The notes under the pieces are model-generated. The model did not search any database, was not told where the DNA came from, and saw only the letters and a list, made by a program, of their open reading frames with translations. This document shows, one piece after another, positions 25,601 through 37,186 of a DNA stretch of 64,000 nucleotides (positions are counted from its first letter, which is position 1; every line of letters starts with the position of its first letter). The position numbers were made by a program, and so were the translations under genes. Source of the stretch: Lineus longissimus (taxonomy: Eukaryota; Nemertea; Pilidiophora; Heteronemertea; Lineidae); assembly GCF_910592395.1 (NCBI RefSeq), contig NC_088322.1, positions 13,201,431-13,265,430 of the forward strand, read 5' to 3'.

Positions 25601-28264
25601 GAGACAGTGATACCCATACCTGGTGACCAAGGTCATTTGAATCTGTTGAAACAATAACAATGTTTCTCAAAATCAAGCCCAAATAAACTTGCCAAGTAGC
25701 CTGTATATTTCGCTACCAAATTAGAACATTAAAATCAGAGACTTAAGTGTTTAACGTTGGTACCATAAGAAAATGCTCATGGCATGCTTTCCAACGAATG
25801 CATGCTCATGTCAACAGGTTACATTTTGGGGAAAAGTTGTGTGTTCCATATTCTAAGCCCACTCCCAATAAAAAACATGCATTCGCACTGATTTTGAGAA
25901 AGTCATTATAGTTTCCTGAACATAATCACACACATCATTGAACAATGACAAAGTTGTACCAGCACAATAACCTAACAAGTATATATCAAGCTAATAGGGT
26001 CAAGGTTAACGAACTCTGACCAAGAAGACATGGACATCAACACTCCTGGCCCATCGGTGAAGCAAAATTGAAGCCGGCAAGATTTTTGTTGCTGTGCTCT
26101 GTAGTCATGATTTCATGCGTCAAATATTGCTTGTTTGCCATGTTTGCAGCAGTCATCGCCAGTTTTGTCAGAATCAAACCTAGTGATTACTGGTTGCCCG
26201 CAGACAAAATATATTTTGTCACACATCGCAGTGTTTATCATTGCAGGCTGCGCGACAAAAAATGCTCGTTTGCAAGGTGTTTTATCTCTTTGCCACTGCC
26301 GACAATGCCTTGAATGAAGCACAGTTTCAGGACAAGATAGCGGCAGTAAAATCACCCAAGTCACTAGCCAAACTTGTGGTCAAAGAGATGAATAGTATAA
26401 AGGAAATGTCCAGTCCCCTCGGTCAAAGGTGTCGACATCAACCATAGAATATAAAACAGAACTAACATATTTGGAAGATACTTGGAGAGATTGTCAAGTC
26501 AATAGATTGTAAAAACCCTGTTTTAGAAACTCACACCAACATTGAAACATACATGATTGATTTGGTGGGGTGAAGAAGGTAAAACTGGCCAAACTTACTT
26601 CAGTAAACACACTCGATGATGATTTATGTGTGATGTTTTGTAGGATGAAGACCTGAATGATATACAAACAAGCCTGATTCAACAGAAAAGGGTTAGAAAA
26701 TAGAAACCTGACTCAAAAATCAGTTTAGAGGGTAAATACAGTCAATTAGTCACAGAGTGTCGGCCCCAGTTTCACAAATGTAGATACAAAATGGTGGTTC
26801 ATTTCAGTATAGTATCACCTTTACAGTAGAACTGTTTCATCTGAGTGTCCAATCCTATCAGTATCGTCTGCTCATAAGAAAGTGGACCTCATTCACAAGT
26901 TTTCAAATACCGAGGATAATCTGGCATGTTTTAGAATCTCCACCCAATATTTTACAGCCTAACAAAGCATACGTCACAGGAGCAGTACCAGTCCCCTAAA
27001 GCCTACAAGCTTTTTATAAGATTAAACGCATCACAAAACTTGATCAGTTCTGACAGCGTTTATGCTCCCTCTCAAATTCATGCAAGCTACGGTGATATTA
27101 TTTGAACTTTCATCAATGATTAGCACTTGTGCTGAAAATTTTTAGAGACCAGCCGCAAATGTCAAACGAACAATTTGAGCAATTTTATTTTCAAACAAGA
27201 GAAAGCCGTTTTTTGTGAATTTGAAGTTAAGCAAGATTTGGAGGGGCTGCCTTCATTACATTCAACAGCATCCTGTATGCATTCCATGCACAAGAACACT
27301 ACAGTCATGCTGTTCTATCAATCTCTTTCCCTCCCACTGTCCTGAGTTACATTGACAGTACCACCATAAAACCGTACAACCCAAGGCGAGAATCTCACGA
27401 CAATGATCACAACTGTACAAGTACATTATAACCTAACAAACATCAACGGTGATTGTCTCTTCTTTAAGCAGCCAGTGCCAGGGGAGCCGAGGGCCATTTT
27501 AACTGGAGCAGCAACAACCGAGTCAATTTTTATAACAGTTCAGTTGAAAAAGGTTGGACTCAATCTCACACCAAACAATGTCGGCTTGGTTTTAGGTGCG
27601 ACCAACATTTGTCTTGAAATACATCTGCAGTTGTACCCAACCAGTATTAAAGCCTGTGCTACCCAAAAACTTTGTTAAAAGTGGATTTGCAAGTGTGTTT
27701 TTGAAAAGTTGGAAGGCAGAAACTCAGAGCAGACGCTTCCCTTGAAAATGGCCCCGTCCTCCGCACTGATAAATATGTATGAGGAATACGATACTCTGGG
27801 TTATAAATGCAAAATGGACAACCTAATCATCAAAAGATTCATCGAAAATCTCAACAATCGCAAACACAACACTGAATTTATATCATAGCTTTAAAAAGCT
27901 TAATTGACGCTGATTAATGATTATTATCAATGATTAATATTACTGGCAATCATTTCACTCTCCTGATTGGAAATTGATTGGATATTGTAACGGACAAGAA
28001 CTGGGCCAACTGGTTTCAGAAAACTAGCCAACAATATTTTACTGATTTTTTCAACCTTTGCCGAATGTTCCCTAACACTATTTCCCTCAATGTCACCAGT
28101 CGCAAATGACCAGGCAGATCTACTGTTACCAGAAATCTCTCCCCATTCTAGACCCATTGGGTCATTCGATTGGGTACAGCGTTTGAGGTGGAAAATTGGT
28201 GAAGGCCGACAGAGGCCATTTCTTTGATGAAGATGTACCCAAACATGGTTCTAATCAATTTCCA
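22621..28264 (-). other. AT-rich region behind the zinc-finger gene, possible long 3' UTR
   Basis: No protein-coding exon, RNA gene or clear repeat was recognised. The complement of AATAAA occurs several times on the strand of the zinc-finger gene (for example about 27184-27189 and near 22785), so the 3' UTR could be about 1 kb or up to about 5.5 kb. Short ORFs in this region have low-complexity content without recognisable similarity. Confidence 0.45.
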
Positions 28265-31200
28265 TTACTCAGATGCCACCTGCTCTCTCTTGGCTTGGAA
28301 CCGGCCTTCAGCGGCTGCCACAGCAGCTCCCCCTTTCAGGGACACAGCACATCTCTTCATTGTCATGGAAGTTACATTCTCTGGCGTCAGCTCACGAGTG
28401 TCGGATGTATCACAGCTATCTGTGAAGCTCATATTTTCAGAACTGTCGTTTGCAGAGAAATGTCTCAGGTCCTTAATTTCTTTCCCACTCCCACCCTCCG
28501 ATAGTCCTGCAATATCTTTCCCGCTCTCACCCAATCTCTGATGAGTCTTTAAATGGCACTTTAACTGGCTTTTCTTCGGAAAAGCTTTCTGGCAAACGGC
28601 ACAAGATGACGCCTTGCACAAATTGTTCTCGACATGATCGACAAGCGTTGCGACAACGATGAACCGTTCATGACACTTGGCACATTGAAATGGTCTCTCA
28701 GTCCGGGTTTTGGCCGGATTCTGGTACAACACATGATGATTTAGTCGAAACAGTTCGTCCGTCTTTTTGCCCTTGGTTTCATGATTTTTCACATGGTGCT
28801 GCAACTGTTCAATTGTTGCGAAAGAAAGGCCACATGACATATAGGTACAAGCGTGAGGGTTATCGCTATGGCGGTTCACCCGCTGCAAAAGTGACGTCCG
28901 ATGACAAATACCACCCCCAGATTCTCGACCTGAATGCGTATATTCACCATGTGTTGAAATATGCACGGTTAGGTGGCGCTGTATGAGAAACATGCGGCCA
29001 CAAATGGGGCAGACGTGTTGGTGTAAACCGTTGTGATGGCGTAAATGGTGAAACAACTGACGCGAGGACGCAAACGAATTTTCGCATAATTCACAACTGA
29101 AATGCTGCCCTCTTTTGATATTGATGTCACTCGACTTTGCGAGTTTCTCATGAATTTCCAAATGCTCCAGCAAAAAAGACCTCTCCCAAAATATTTTTGA
29201 ACAAGAACTACAGCGGTATGTCGGTGTCTTTGTTGAAAGCGTTTCTTGACTGGTTTCCGATATTTCATCATCGTAATAGTCGGATTGATGCCCAGTGTCA
29301 TTCTTACCGCATACTTCCTGTGCATTGTTTGCAAGGCAATTGCCTCGACAATCATGCATGTCCAGCATCGACTCTGTCAGAAAAACTTCAGTACAAACGC
29401 AACAGACGTAAGATAGACAGTCGACCAAATCAGAGTCGTCCTTTGAATTTTCAACGACATTCACTGAATCATTTTTCACAACACCGTCATTTTTCTCAAC
29501 CTTGTCCCTACTGCCACCATTCTCATTCCCATTGGTTGCGATATCCCGATTCTCCTCACTATCTGAATCAACACCGATATCGAGGTCATGCTGAGTTTCA
29601 AACTTCATTAGTTTAGAAGATGGCGGTGACCGGGACATCTCATCTGCTTTCTCTTTCGAGTACCTCCGTTTGACACCAGCTGAAGGCGGCCAATGACCGA
29701 GGGGATCTGTTAACGGACTCGATGAACTTCGAAACAACTCCGGGTGCATCATTGCACTGTACATGACATGTTCTGGCTGCAACGTTTTTGCAAACATATT
29801 TTCAAATTGCGGTGATCTACACCAATGTTTGTCCATTGACTCGCGAGCTTTTGCACCGTGAGCCTCAAACAAGTCGCATTTAAGACTAGAAGTAGCAAGA
29901 AGAGAAGACTTAGAAAGTTTAGTTTCAGACGATTTCGAATTCGGGGAAGAAAATCCGGAAGAGGTGCTGAGGAAGTCAACGGATAGAGGACCATGGTGGA
30001 TCCGATCAGAACCATTCAAGTCACTGCGGTCTCTAACGCCATCTAAAGTCCGCTCTAGAACATGACTCGGCATTTTTGAATTATCTTTTATTAATTTCGC
30101 AACCTCGCGTTCAGTCCCAAGCGAAGGACTTCGTCCGTGGTCTCGCACTTCTGATTTTAAACGAATTTCCGACACCGTATCAGACTTTGCCGAGTTTGGC
30201 CGACTTGAGTCATTCACACTGTTATTACTGTTTGATGAAGCCACACTCAGAGCAGCATTGGCACTTAAACTTGACATCAAGTCAGCATAAAGTTCCATGC
30301 TGGGGAACATAACAGGAGACAACATATGGGTCCCGGTTGGTATAGTTACAGGTGTGACCCGCGAGGGGCTCTCTTTAGAATTCTTTGAAAGATTGAGAGG
30401 TTCGTTTGGCGATGGCACAGCATAGTCAGTCTCGGGAAGCCGCATGGAAACAGGTAATAAAGAACTTGGTGCAGGATTTCCAACAACTGATCCAGTAGAC
30501 ACCGGACTGGTACAATTTGGAGCAGTATCCTCAGCGACTTTCTGACCGTGCTCAGTTTTCAGGTGTAATAGCAGAGCTGCCTTTTCTAGGAATGTCCGAT
30601 TGCAATATGCACAGCGCGCATGGGAGCGAAGATGGTTATGAAACGGCCCAGGCTGCGAGAATGATTTATTACACTCGCCACATTTGTAAGGCCGTTCACC
30701 GCTGTGAGTGCGCACGTGCTGATCGTGATGCATCTTGTGCGTGAAACACGAACCGCACACGTGACATTTATAGCGGCCCTCGTTTGTGTGTTCCTTCGAG
30801 TGCTCCTGCAACCGTGCCTGATCCATGAAGCAACGATCGCACTTATGGCACTTGAGAACCTGCGCTTTGGCCTCGGCGTGCGCTTTCATATGCTTCATTA
30901 GATAATTGCGCTTGATGAATTCTTTCTCACAAAGATCGCACTTGAAAGGTTTATCTCCATGGGCTGTTCGAATGTGCTCTTGCATGACGACGTATAATGG
31001 AAATCTCGCGTTGCACACCTCGCACACATATCTCAAATCTTCAACACTGACCGACTTCGTACCTGCATTGGTTTGAAACTGGGGTGAGGGAACTTGGAGC
31101 TCTGCAGGTTTTGATACTGGCTCTACCTTTGGTACAACCTTTTCCTCCGCACGTGCCTTATGGCTTTTTACATGAACCTGGTAACGTATCTTATTAGAAT

Positions 31201-32887
31201 ATTCCTTCCCACAGACAGCGCATACATATTTTTTCAACAAATTCTTGACAACCTCCTGATTTAGTGGTTCCACAGGTGGTGAATTATGTACTGGTAATGC
31301 CGGTGCTGTATCGTTATTCGTACTGACTGGGGGCAAAGTTTGTGACATCGCTTTCTTTTGCGCTGCCCACTTTGGCACATGTTCAACTCTTACATGCTCC
31401 TGAAGTAGGAGCGGCGATGTGAATTTCTCTGGACAGAATTGACAATCGCAGCAATTCATGATTTCTTCCAGAAACTCCTCACGACCGTCGATCATCATTG
31501 ACATGTACGCGGCCCGCCCCCAATAGGCGTTTTCACCGTGCTCGATCCGGATGTGCTCCTGTAAAGCGGTATACAACGGGAAGGATTCGTCGCAATGCTT
31601 GCAGGGATACTTCGATGGACCATCCACAACAACTGGACTTGTGCTACTGGGTACTTTTGCCGATGCATTTGAGTTCACAGAACTTCGTCGGCCCCCGTCA
31701 TGGCAAATTCGAATATGTTCCTGCAGAACGGTGTAAAACTCAAACCCAAGTGAACAGAACTTACAGGTGTACTTCCCGTCAGATCCCTCAGAATAAGAGC
31801 TACTTGACCGAGTGTCGTGATGTTGTACTGCTTTGTGGTGAATCTTCCCATAGTCCATAGACTTGGATGTAACGACCGGGTCATCACAATGTTCTAATCT
31901 TATATGCTCTTGCAAAGCAGTGTACAATGAAAACGCTTCATGGCAAAATTTACATGGGTAGACACTGGTCAGCTCAAAATCTTGGCTATGCTTAGAACTC
32001 AAGCCAAGGCTACTCTCCCCTTTACTACTGTAACTTTGTGGCAGTACCTCAGCTGGACTGTGATCCTCAGGACTACATGATTTTGAACGATTCATGTAGA
32101 TCCAGGAATGCGACATCAACTGTTCTGGACTCAATGGCGAGTGGACAGGAGTCAACTTGGTAGTAACTGGATCAGATTTCGGCGATGGAGATTTTTCCGA
32201 TTTCACAACCAATTTTGGAGAACTGTATGGGAAAGATTTTCGACTTTCTGTGCTATTCCCGGAGTCAGGAGACCCATCAATGCTTGCTCCACTCCTGCCT
32301 GAACCCGATGGGTCTCTTGGGTGGTAGGATTTCGGCAATCCAGGGGAACCACTTTGAGAACTACTGCGAGTGCCACCAGACCCATACTGCACAAAACCAC
32401 CAATGCCAAACTTTTTATGCGACCACATACCAAAGTTACCCACGCTTTCTTGTCCAGCAAGCTGTGCAAGGTGATAGGCGCTGCTGGTATTAGGGGAAAG
32501 CAGATCAGCCTCATTTTGCTCAACATCACCAAATAATGCACCAGTTTCCGCAGGCTCTTCTTTCACACGAGGTGCTAAAGAATCAGGGGTACCATCGTTG
32601 CGATATTTCTTCCTCTCAGCAAGCACTTTAGGACTAACAGAGCAAGTGTCACCGTAACTGAAATCGTCAAATTCTGCCTTGATTCTGACGCTTCCAACGA
32701 CCACTGATGCAGAATGTTGCCCCTTGACACGTTTTTCAGTCCTGACTAAACTTCTGCGCTCACCAGACAATGTATCCAAGCGTTCACTCAGAGGGCTGTC
32801 ATGGCTTTCAGAAAGCGGGCTTCCACGGTCTGATAATCTCGCAGACGGCGACCTTTCCACAACAGTTCGATCTGAAGGTGAAGACAT
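28265..32887 (-). CDS. Large intronless-CDS C2H2 zinc-finger protein, candidate transcriptional regulator
   Basis: One uninterrupted reading frame of about 1540 codons. The start chosen is ATG at 32887 (MSSPSDRTVV); an in-frame TGA lies a few codons further upstream and the codon at 32905 is GTG, so extension is unlikely. Residues 1-300 are Ser/Pro-rich with two SUMO-type sites (IKAEFDD, VKEEPAE). A first cluster of 11 C2H2 fingers spans about 310-785; several share an unusual helix, LYTALQEHIR. Near 830 lies EPLNLSKN, matching the PLNLS-type CtBP corepressor-binding motif. A second cluster of about 7 fingers spans 1160-1455, the first being degenerate. Role inferred: nuclear DNA-binding regulator, perhaps a repressor. 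No named orthologue recognised. Confidence 0.9.
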   Translation of the reverse strand: MSSPSDRTVVERSPSARLSDRGSPLSESHDSPLSERLDTLSGERRSLVRTEKRVKGQHSASVVVGSVRIKAEFDDFSYGDTCSVSPKVLAERKKYRNDGTPDSLAPRVKEEPAETGALFGDVEQNEADLLSPNTSSAYHLAQLAGQESVGNFGMWSHKKFGIGGFVQYGSGGTRSSSQSGSPGLPKSYHPRDPSGSGRSGASIDGSPDSGNSTESRKSFPYSSPKLVVKSEKSPSPKSDPVTTKLTPVHSPLSPEQLMSHSWIYMNRSKSCSPEDHSPAEVLPQSYSSKGESSLGLSSKHSQDFELTSVYPCKFCHEAFSLYTALQEHIRLEHCDDPVVTSKSMDYGKIHHKAVQHHDTRSSSSYSEGSDGKYTCKFCSLGFEFYTVLQEHIRICHDGGRRSSVNSNASAKVPSSTSPVVVDGPSKYPCKHCDESFPLYTALQEHIRIEHGENAYWGRAAYMSMMIDGREEFLEEIMNCCDCQFCPEKFTSPLLLQEHVRVEHVPKWAAQKKAMSQTLPPVSTNNDTAPALPVHNSPPVEPLNQEVVKNLLKKYVCAVCGKEYSNKIRYQVHVKSHKARAEEKVVPKVEPVSKPAELQVPSPQFQTNAGTKSVSVEDLRYVCEVCNARFPLYVVMQEHIRTAHGDKPFKCDLCEKEFIKRNYLMKHMKAHAEAKAQVLKCHKCDRCFMDQARLQEHSKEHTNEGRYKCHVCGSCFTHKMHHDQHVRTHSGERPYKCGECNKSFSQPGPFHNHLRSHARCAYCNRTFLEKAALLLHLKTEHGQKVAEDTAPNCTSPVSTGSVVGNPAPSSLLPVSMRLPETDYAVPSPNEPLNLSKNSKESPSRVTPVTIPTGTHMLSPVMFPSMELYADLMSSLSANAALSVASSNSNNSVNDSSRPNSAKSDTVSEIRLKSEVRDHGRSPSLGTEREVAKLIKDNSKMPSHVLERTLDGVRDRSDLNGSDRIHHGPLSVDFLSTSSGFSSPNSKSSETKLSKSSLLATSSLKCDLFEAHGAKARESMDKHWCRSPQFENMFAKTLQPEHVMYSAMMHPELFRSSSSPLTDPLGHWPPSAGVKRRYSKEKADEMSRSPPSSKLMKFETQHDLDIGVDSDSEENRDIATNGNENGGSRDKVEKNDGVVKNDSVNVVENSKDDSDLVDCLSYVCCVCTEVFLTESMLDMHDCRGNCLANNAQEVCGKNDTGHQSDYYDDEISETSQETLSTKTPTYRCSSCSKIFWERSFLLEHLEIHEKLAKSSDINIKRGQHFSCELCENSFASSRQLFHHLRHHNGLHQHVCPICGRMFLIQRHLTVHISTHGEYTHSGRESGGGICHRTSLLQRVNRHSDNPHACTYMSCGLSFATIEQLQHHVKNHETKGKKTDELFRLNHHVLYQNPAKTRTERPFQCAKCHERFIVVATLVDHVENNLCKASSCAVCQKAFPKKSQLKCHLKTHQRLGESGKDIAGLSEGGSGKEIKDLRHFSANDSSENMSFTDSCDTSDTRELTPENVTSMTMKRCAVSLKGGAAVAAAEGRFQAKREQVASE

Positions 32888-34131
32888 GGTGTCTTTGGCA
32901 GACACCGCAAATGTCCTGAGCTGTTCAGCTCATCCTTGGGATACTATTTACATCATGAGTGCTTTTTAGGGTTACAACAAGGAGAGTCAGACAATTGAAC
33001 TGGCACGTTTCTGCTATGCTCCATTTTGAGAAAATGACGGGTCTGATTGAAGTCATAGCAACAAGCTGTTCTTTGAAGTATCTGTGTGATAACAACTTCA
33101 ATGATGGTTTTTCGCTTGGGGCAGCCAAAGCAAAGGATCAAAAACCAGTGCTATGATTATTCAAATCATGGACATCATCTTCTGGCTTGGCCTCTGCATT
33201 GGACACTGGATGGCAGGAAGACAGGTCTTCTCTGAAAACAAAATGAATCAGTAAATTTAAAGATCGGAATGACAAACCAATCATTAATTTACGGCCTACC
33301 AAGAAGATTAGATCAACACATCAAAGACTGATCGACTGGATCATTTATATACAGCAGTTAAAACATCGCCCTCTCTGCTCTACAATCCGCAGGCAATTCT
33401 TTTTACCAATTCTTTTCACAACGTGATACAAGTATCACAGTGTATGCATGCATGCATTGTGCATTCATGTACATTTTCACGATTTTACAGATCAGAAAAC
33501 TGGAAAACGAAGGGGGGGTTTTGAAGAAAGGATTGTGCTAAAACTGGGCTATAATTTTGATATTCTTATGTCTATATATATCAATTATTACTTCAGCTTT
33601 CATACTACCAAACGTGAGTACATTTGATTCGGTCATTTCGGACATTTTGCGTCATTTTGGGGCTTTTGTTTCTCAGACATCTGTCATTCAGAAAACCGGA
33701 AGTTGATGTCGAAGATGCGCGAAATTAGTGCGCAGACTTCGTGATCCACGGTTCGGAGAGAAAATCACCGACAACTACAACAAAAAACCAGGTTCGCAAA
33801 ATGTCCTTGTTTATTTTCACATTTTGACAGTTGTTTAGAGTAACATATTGTGTTCAAAGGTCGGACTTGTTGACATCAAAATCTTTTTTTTCTTCATGAG
33901 ATTAAAGTTATCACTTAAACAACCCTATTCAAAAAGTTATGGGGTGTTTTTATGTTGACATTTTGCTGTCAAAATTTTGTTTTTCGCACTGTCTTCACTC
34001 GACCGAGGTGATTGTGACTTTGTCTCTATTTCCTCTTTAGGTTGTTCTTGTGAGGTTTTCGTCCTCATCATCCGGAACTAATAAAATGTTTATCTGAAGA
34101 ACTTAATCTTTTTCATGATTCCTTTTAACAG
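32888..34131. promoter_or_regulatory. Divergent intergenic region between zinc-finger and JmjC genes
   Basis: About 1.2 kb separates the two start codons, which point away from each other, so a shared or back-to-back promoter is likely (inference). Around 33700-33780 the sequence is GC-richer and ends in a plausible non-coding first exon of the JmjC gene (donor around accag|gttcgc near 33792), whose coding exon begins after an acceptor at 34131. No TATA box or specific factor site can be assigned with confidence. Confidence 0.4.
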
Positions 34132-34134
34132 ACC

Positions 34135-37100
34135 ATGTCTCGGGAGAATGAAGACCAAAAGATGGAGGAGACGAACTTTGAGAGACGACAGGAGGGGGAG
34201 GGGAACAGCCATCCAGATCCACAAAAAGGGGGCAATTACTGTGATATAAGTGGGCAAAATAATAGCAATGCGGACCATGTCAGAATTGTCTCAAGTCGTA
34301 ACAAAGAAGGAGACTCTAAGAAGTCTGAGAAAGACCACAAAACAGATACAAGCAAACAGAAGAGACGCCAGAAAGGAGACAGCCCTCCTGACATTCTTCA
34401 AGTTGAGGATGTGCCAACCAGGGCCTGGTTTGTCCTTGGGGCTTCTCTGCCTATCTTCATTGTGATCGTGTGGTACTTCTGGACTCCATATGTATTTATC
34501 CCTGCAGCTAAACTCTTCCAGAAGATCTACTACTTTTGTTATGGTAGGTCTACGTTTATATCCGAAATTTACTGCAGGGTTCCTATATTTGGGTCAAGAG
34601 AACTACAGTATAGTTCGCATATTGCCCAGCTAAAGAAATGTACTCGGAAGGAAACATTTAAAACAGTGCACACTAGGACAGGGGCCTTTTTCAGGACATT
34701 TGGCTCTTTGTCAATAACACATCTCTCCTGGGATCTGTTTACTTCAGCATTATGTATATCCTTTAGAGAATTGTGTTATTGACAAAGAGCTGAATGTCCT
34801 GAAAAAGGCCCCTGTGCACTGTAGAGTCACTGTATTGATGACACACCTATTGGGGCTGAACAATTCAGTTCTGGTGTGTAATTTGGATGTCCTGATCACA
34901 CAAAGTTACATCAAATGAAATCATTTTAGCATCAACATCGTTGTGTCTTCTTGGCTGCTAGAGATGACCACTGTATTTCAATTGTTTCAGCTCTCTCCAT
35001 GGCTGCTACAAGTCCATGCCCCAATTGGATCTGGCCGGATGAACTGAAAGTGGTCAACATCACGGACGGGCTAGATATCCAGCGATACGATGACATTGAC
35101 CGGGAAATGTTCCTGTCTTTAATGGATAAAGGAGAACCTTTTGTCCTTTCTGGCATCATGAAAGGTAAGAGCAGTTAGCCTTCAGGGTGATGATTAAGAT
35201 ATTTTATAGAGCAGCCTCTAACATTTTTTGTGACATTGATCGATCTTTGGTGGAATATTCAGAAGACATGCTCAATGCTTAATTAACATGGTCCTAATTG
35301 GGAGTGATGTCTTTGGCATAAACGGCTTAACCTCATACCTAATCCTAATATTGCACCCCAGATGATACAGGGAAAACATTTTACAGTGTTTGCTATTTTG
35401 TTTCAGACTGGTCTGCCTTTGAGAAATACAATTGTGATTATTTCATCCAAAATTATCCTGATGCAGAATATCATGACTGGCAGGTAGGCTAACATCTGAT
35501 TCTAAATGTTTTACTTCTGGTTGTTTGTCCTCATGGATGAATGAAAATTACAGTATAAAGCCAACACCACAGAATGCCTCTCTGTGGAAATCATCTTGAC
35601 AAGACTTGGTGATCTTTTTCACAGCCCACAAAAATACACTTTTCAATACCTATTTGCACTGTGAGAAACAAACACTTTAATTTTAGTCTCATCTTTCCAG
35701 GCTGGTGAACAAGTCCCTATAGGCGACATCCCCAAGAGGCCAGGCTACAAAGGATATGAGTGTGCTGCTGGTTACCTCAGCATGGATATGTGGGAGTCGA
35801 GCAGGAAGTACACTTTGGTGAGTTCGTAGGAGTTATCGGTCGATGGGACTGTCCTTGATATGAGAGAGGTGTTCATCACACCCACACTCAGAGCAATCTC
35901 TAAGCCTCACCATTGGTACTTGTTGCCAAGTGGTCAACTGGCACTGTTTTCTAGGGTACTTTCGACCCAGGGCGAAGACATGTGAAGTGCCTTCATCTCA
36001 TTACGACATTGATTTTGGAGGTGTTTATTGCTTAACTTGGAGAATTGGTAAACAGCTAAAAAGGAATCTCAATTTTGATTCTCATTCATAAGACCATGGC
36101 TTTTTCTTTCTCCAGGAGTGGCTGAGTCAATTGGAGACGCCATCGTTCATGACAGACTTCTTTGACTTTAAAACAATGAGATCAGATGTGACTGGATTTA
36201 TTGGGACAATGCACACAGGGGTGTCCCCCCATCTTGATGAAATGTGTAGCTCCCTGGCTACGTTACAGGTATGTCTAAGCTAAGGAGGTATGTTTTGTTC
36301 GAGCTTTTGTCACAGGCAGGAATGGTGTTGGTTCAGGATGCTCGAGTTTGCGGTCGATACTGGCCAAGGATGCACTCTTTGATTCTACGAGATGAGAAGA
36401 CAGGCTTAAGTAACACAGAAATTTACTACTTTCATACATCTCTTGCAGTTTTCTGGAGTGAAATATTGGTCTGTCTCGAGACCTGTCATTGAAGGTGGGA
36501 AGTTGGTCTGGAGCAAACCTTATACCTTCAAAGTCTATCCTGGTAAGTCTGCAGAATGTGTATGTGCCCTTAGTTGAATATATCTTGGTTTGTAAAACTG
36601 CGTGGAGTTTGGCTGATCGTGTGAGTTGACATATTTTTACTTGAGCTTTTGATCACGGGTAAAATAAGATGGCTACAGCTTGGATCGGGAGGAGTGGCTT
36701 GGGATAGGCATTGAAGTTTGAAGACTACTAGAGGCAGTACACACAGAATCTTTTTTGGTTCATCCTTGGTGCTGTTTTGGACTGGATGAGTTGAACGGTT
36801 CGTCAGTTCATAAAAACAACAATTACATAGAAAAATCTAGCCATTATTTCCTACCCCTTCATTGATTTCATCCCTTCTTCGTAGGCGACATCATGATCTG
36901 GTTCATGGGACAGCGGCACCACACAGAAATCGTCGAAGGCTGCTCTTTCAGTTTATCATTCCAAATAGACAAACCAGCTCCCATGACGTACTTCAAAGAC
37001 CTTCAGCAGACAATAGCCAAGGCTGGCATGGAAGAGAGCGACAAATTTTTTGACGACATTGGGGCAGCAGAAGTTCGCTATATTTATGGTTGTGAGGTTG

Positions 37101-37186
37101 TCAATGAAGGTGCAGACTCATTTGTTACCCAGAATGTCAATCCGTCGAATATAGTGTCTTCTGAAGAGGCAACTTTGGGAAAATGA
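34135..37186 (+). CDS. Single-pass membrane protein with JmjC/cupin oxygenase domain
   Basis: Seven coding exons: 34135-34543, 34991-35164, 35407-35483, 35701-35817, 36116-36268, 36449-36542, 36885-37186, giving 441 aa. The ATG directly follows an acceptor (exon starts accATG). Residues 1-98 are charged and hydrophilic; a hydrophobic segment (AWFVLGASLPIFIVIVWYFW, about 100-120) is a clear transmembrane anchor with no signal peptide. The C-terminal 290 residues form a JmjC-like fold: iron ligands HLD (in SPHLDEMCSS) and a distal His in RHHTEIVEG fit the HxD...H facial triad of 2-oxoglutarate oxygenases. Topology (cupin in lumen or outside, N-terminus cytosolic) is inferred from charge. Substrate unknown; closest in type to small JmjC protein hydroxylases rather than histone demethylases. 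Confidence 0.85.
34662..34823. mobile_element. Hairpin MITE in intron of JmjC gene
   Basis: Inverted repeat of about 50 bp per arm: left acagtgcacactaggacagg continuing cctttttcaggaca, right tgtcctgaaaaagg ending cctgtgcactgt, with ctctttgtcaataacaca mirrored by tgtgttattgacaaagag. Located in the first coding intron. No coding capacity and no second copy seen in the window. Confidence 0.7.

Noticed and set aside
26068-26447. Short overlapping ORFs around 26.1-26.4 kb
   Set aside because: No recognisable domain, no splice or start context, and they overlap on both strands in AT-rich sequence behind the zinc-finger gene.
32888-32905. Extension of the zinc-finger protein by six codons to 32905
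   Set aside because: The codon at 32905 is GTG, not ATG. The first ATG in frame is at 32887 and an in-frame TGA lies not far upstream.
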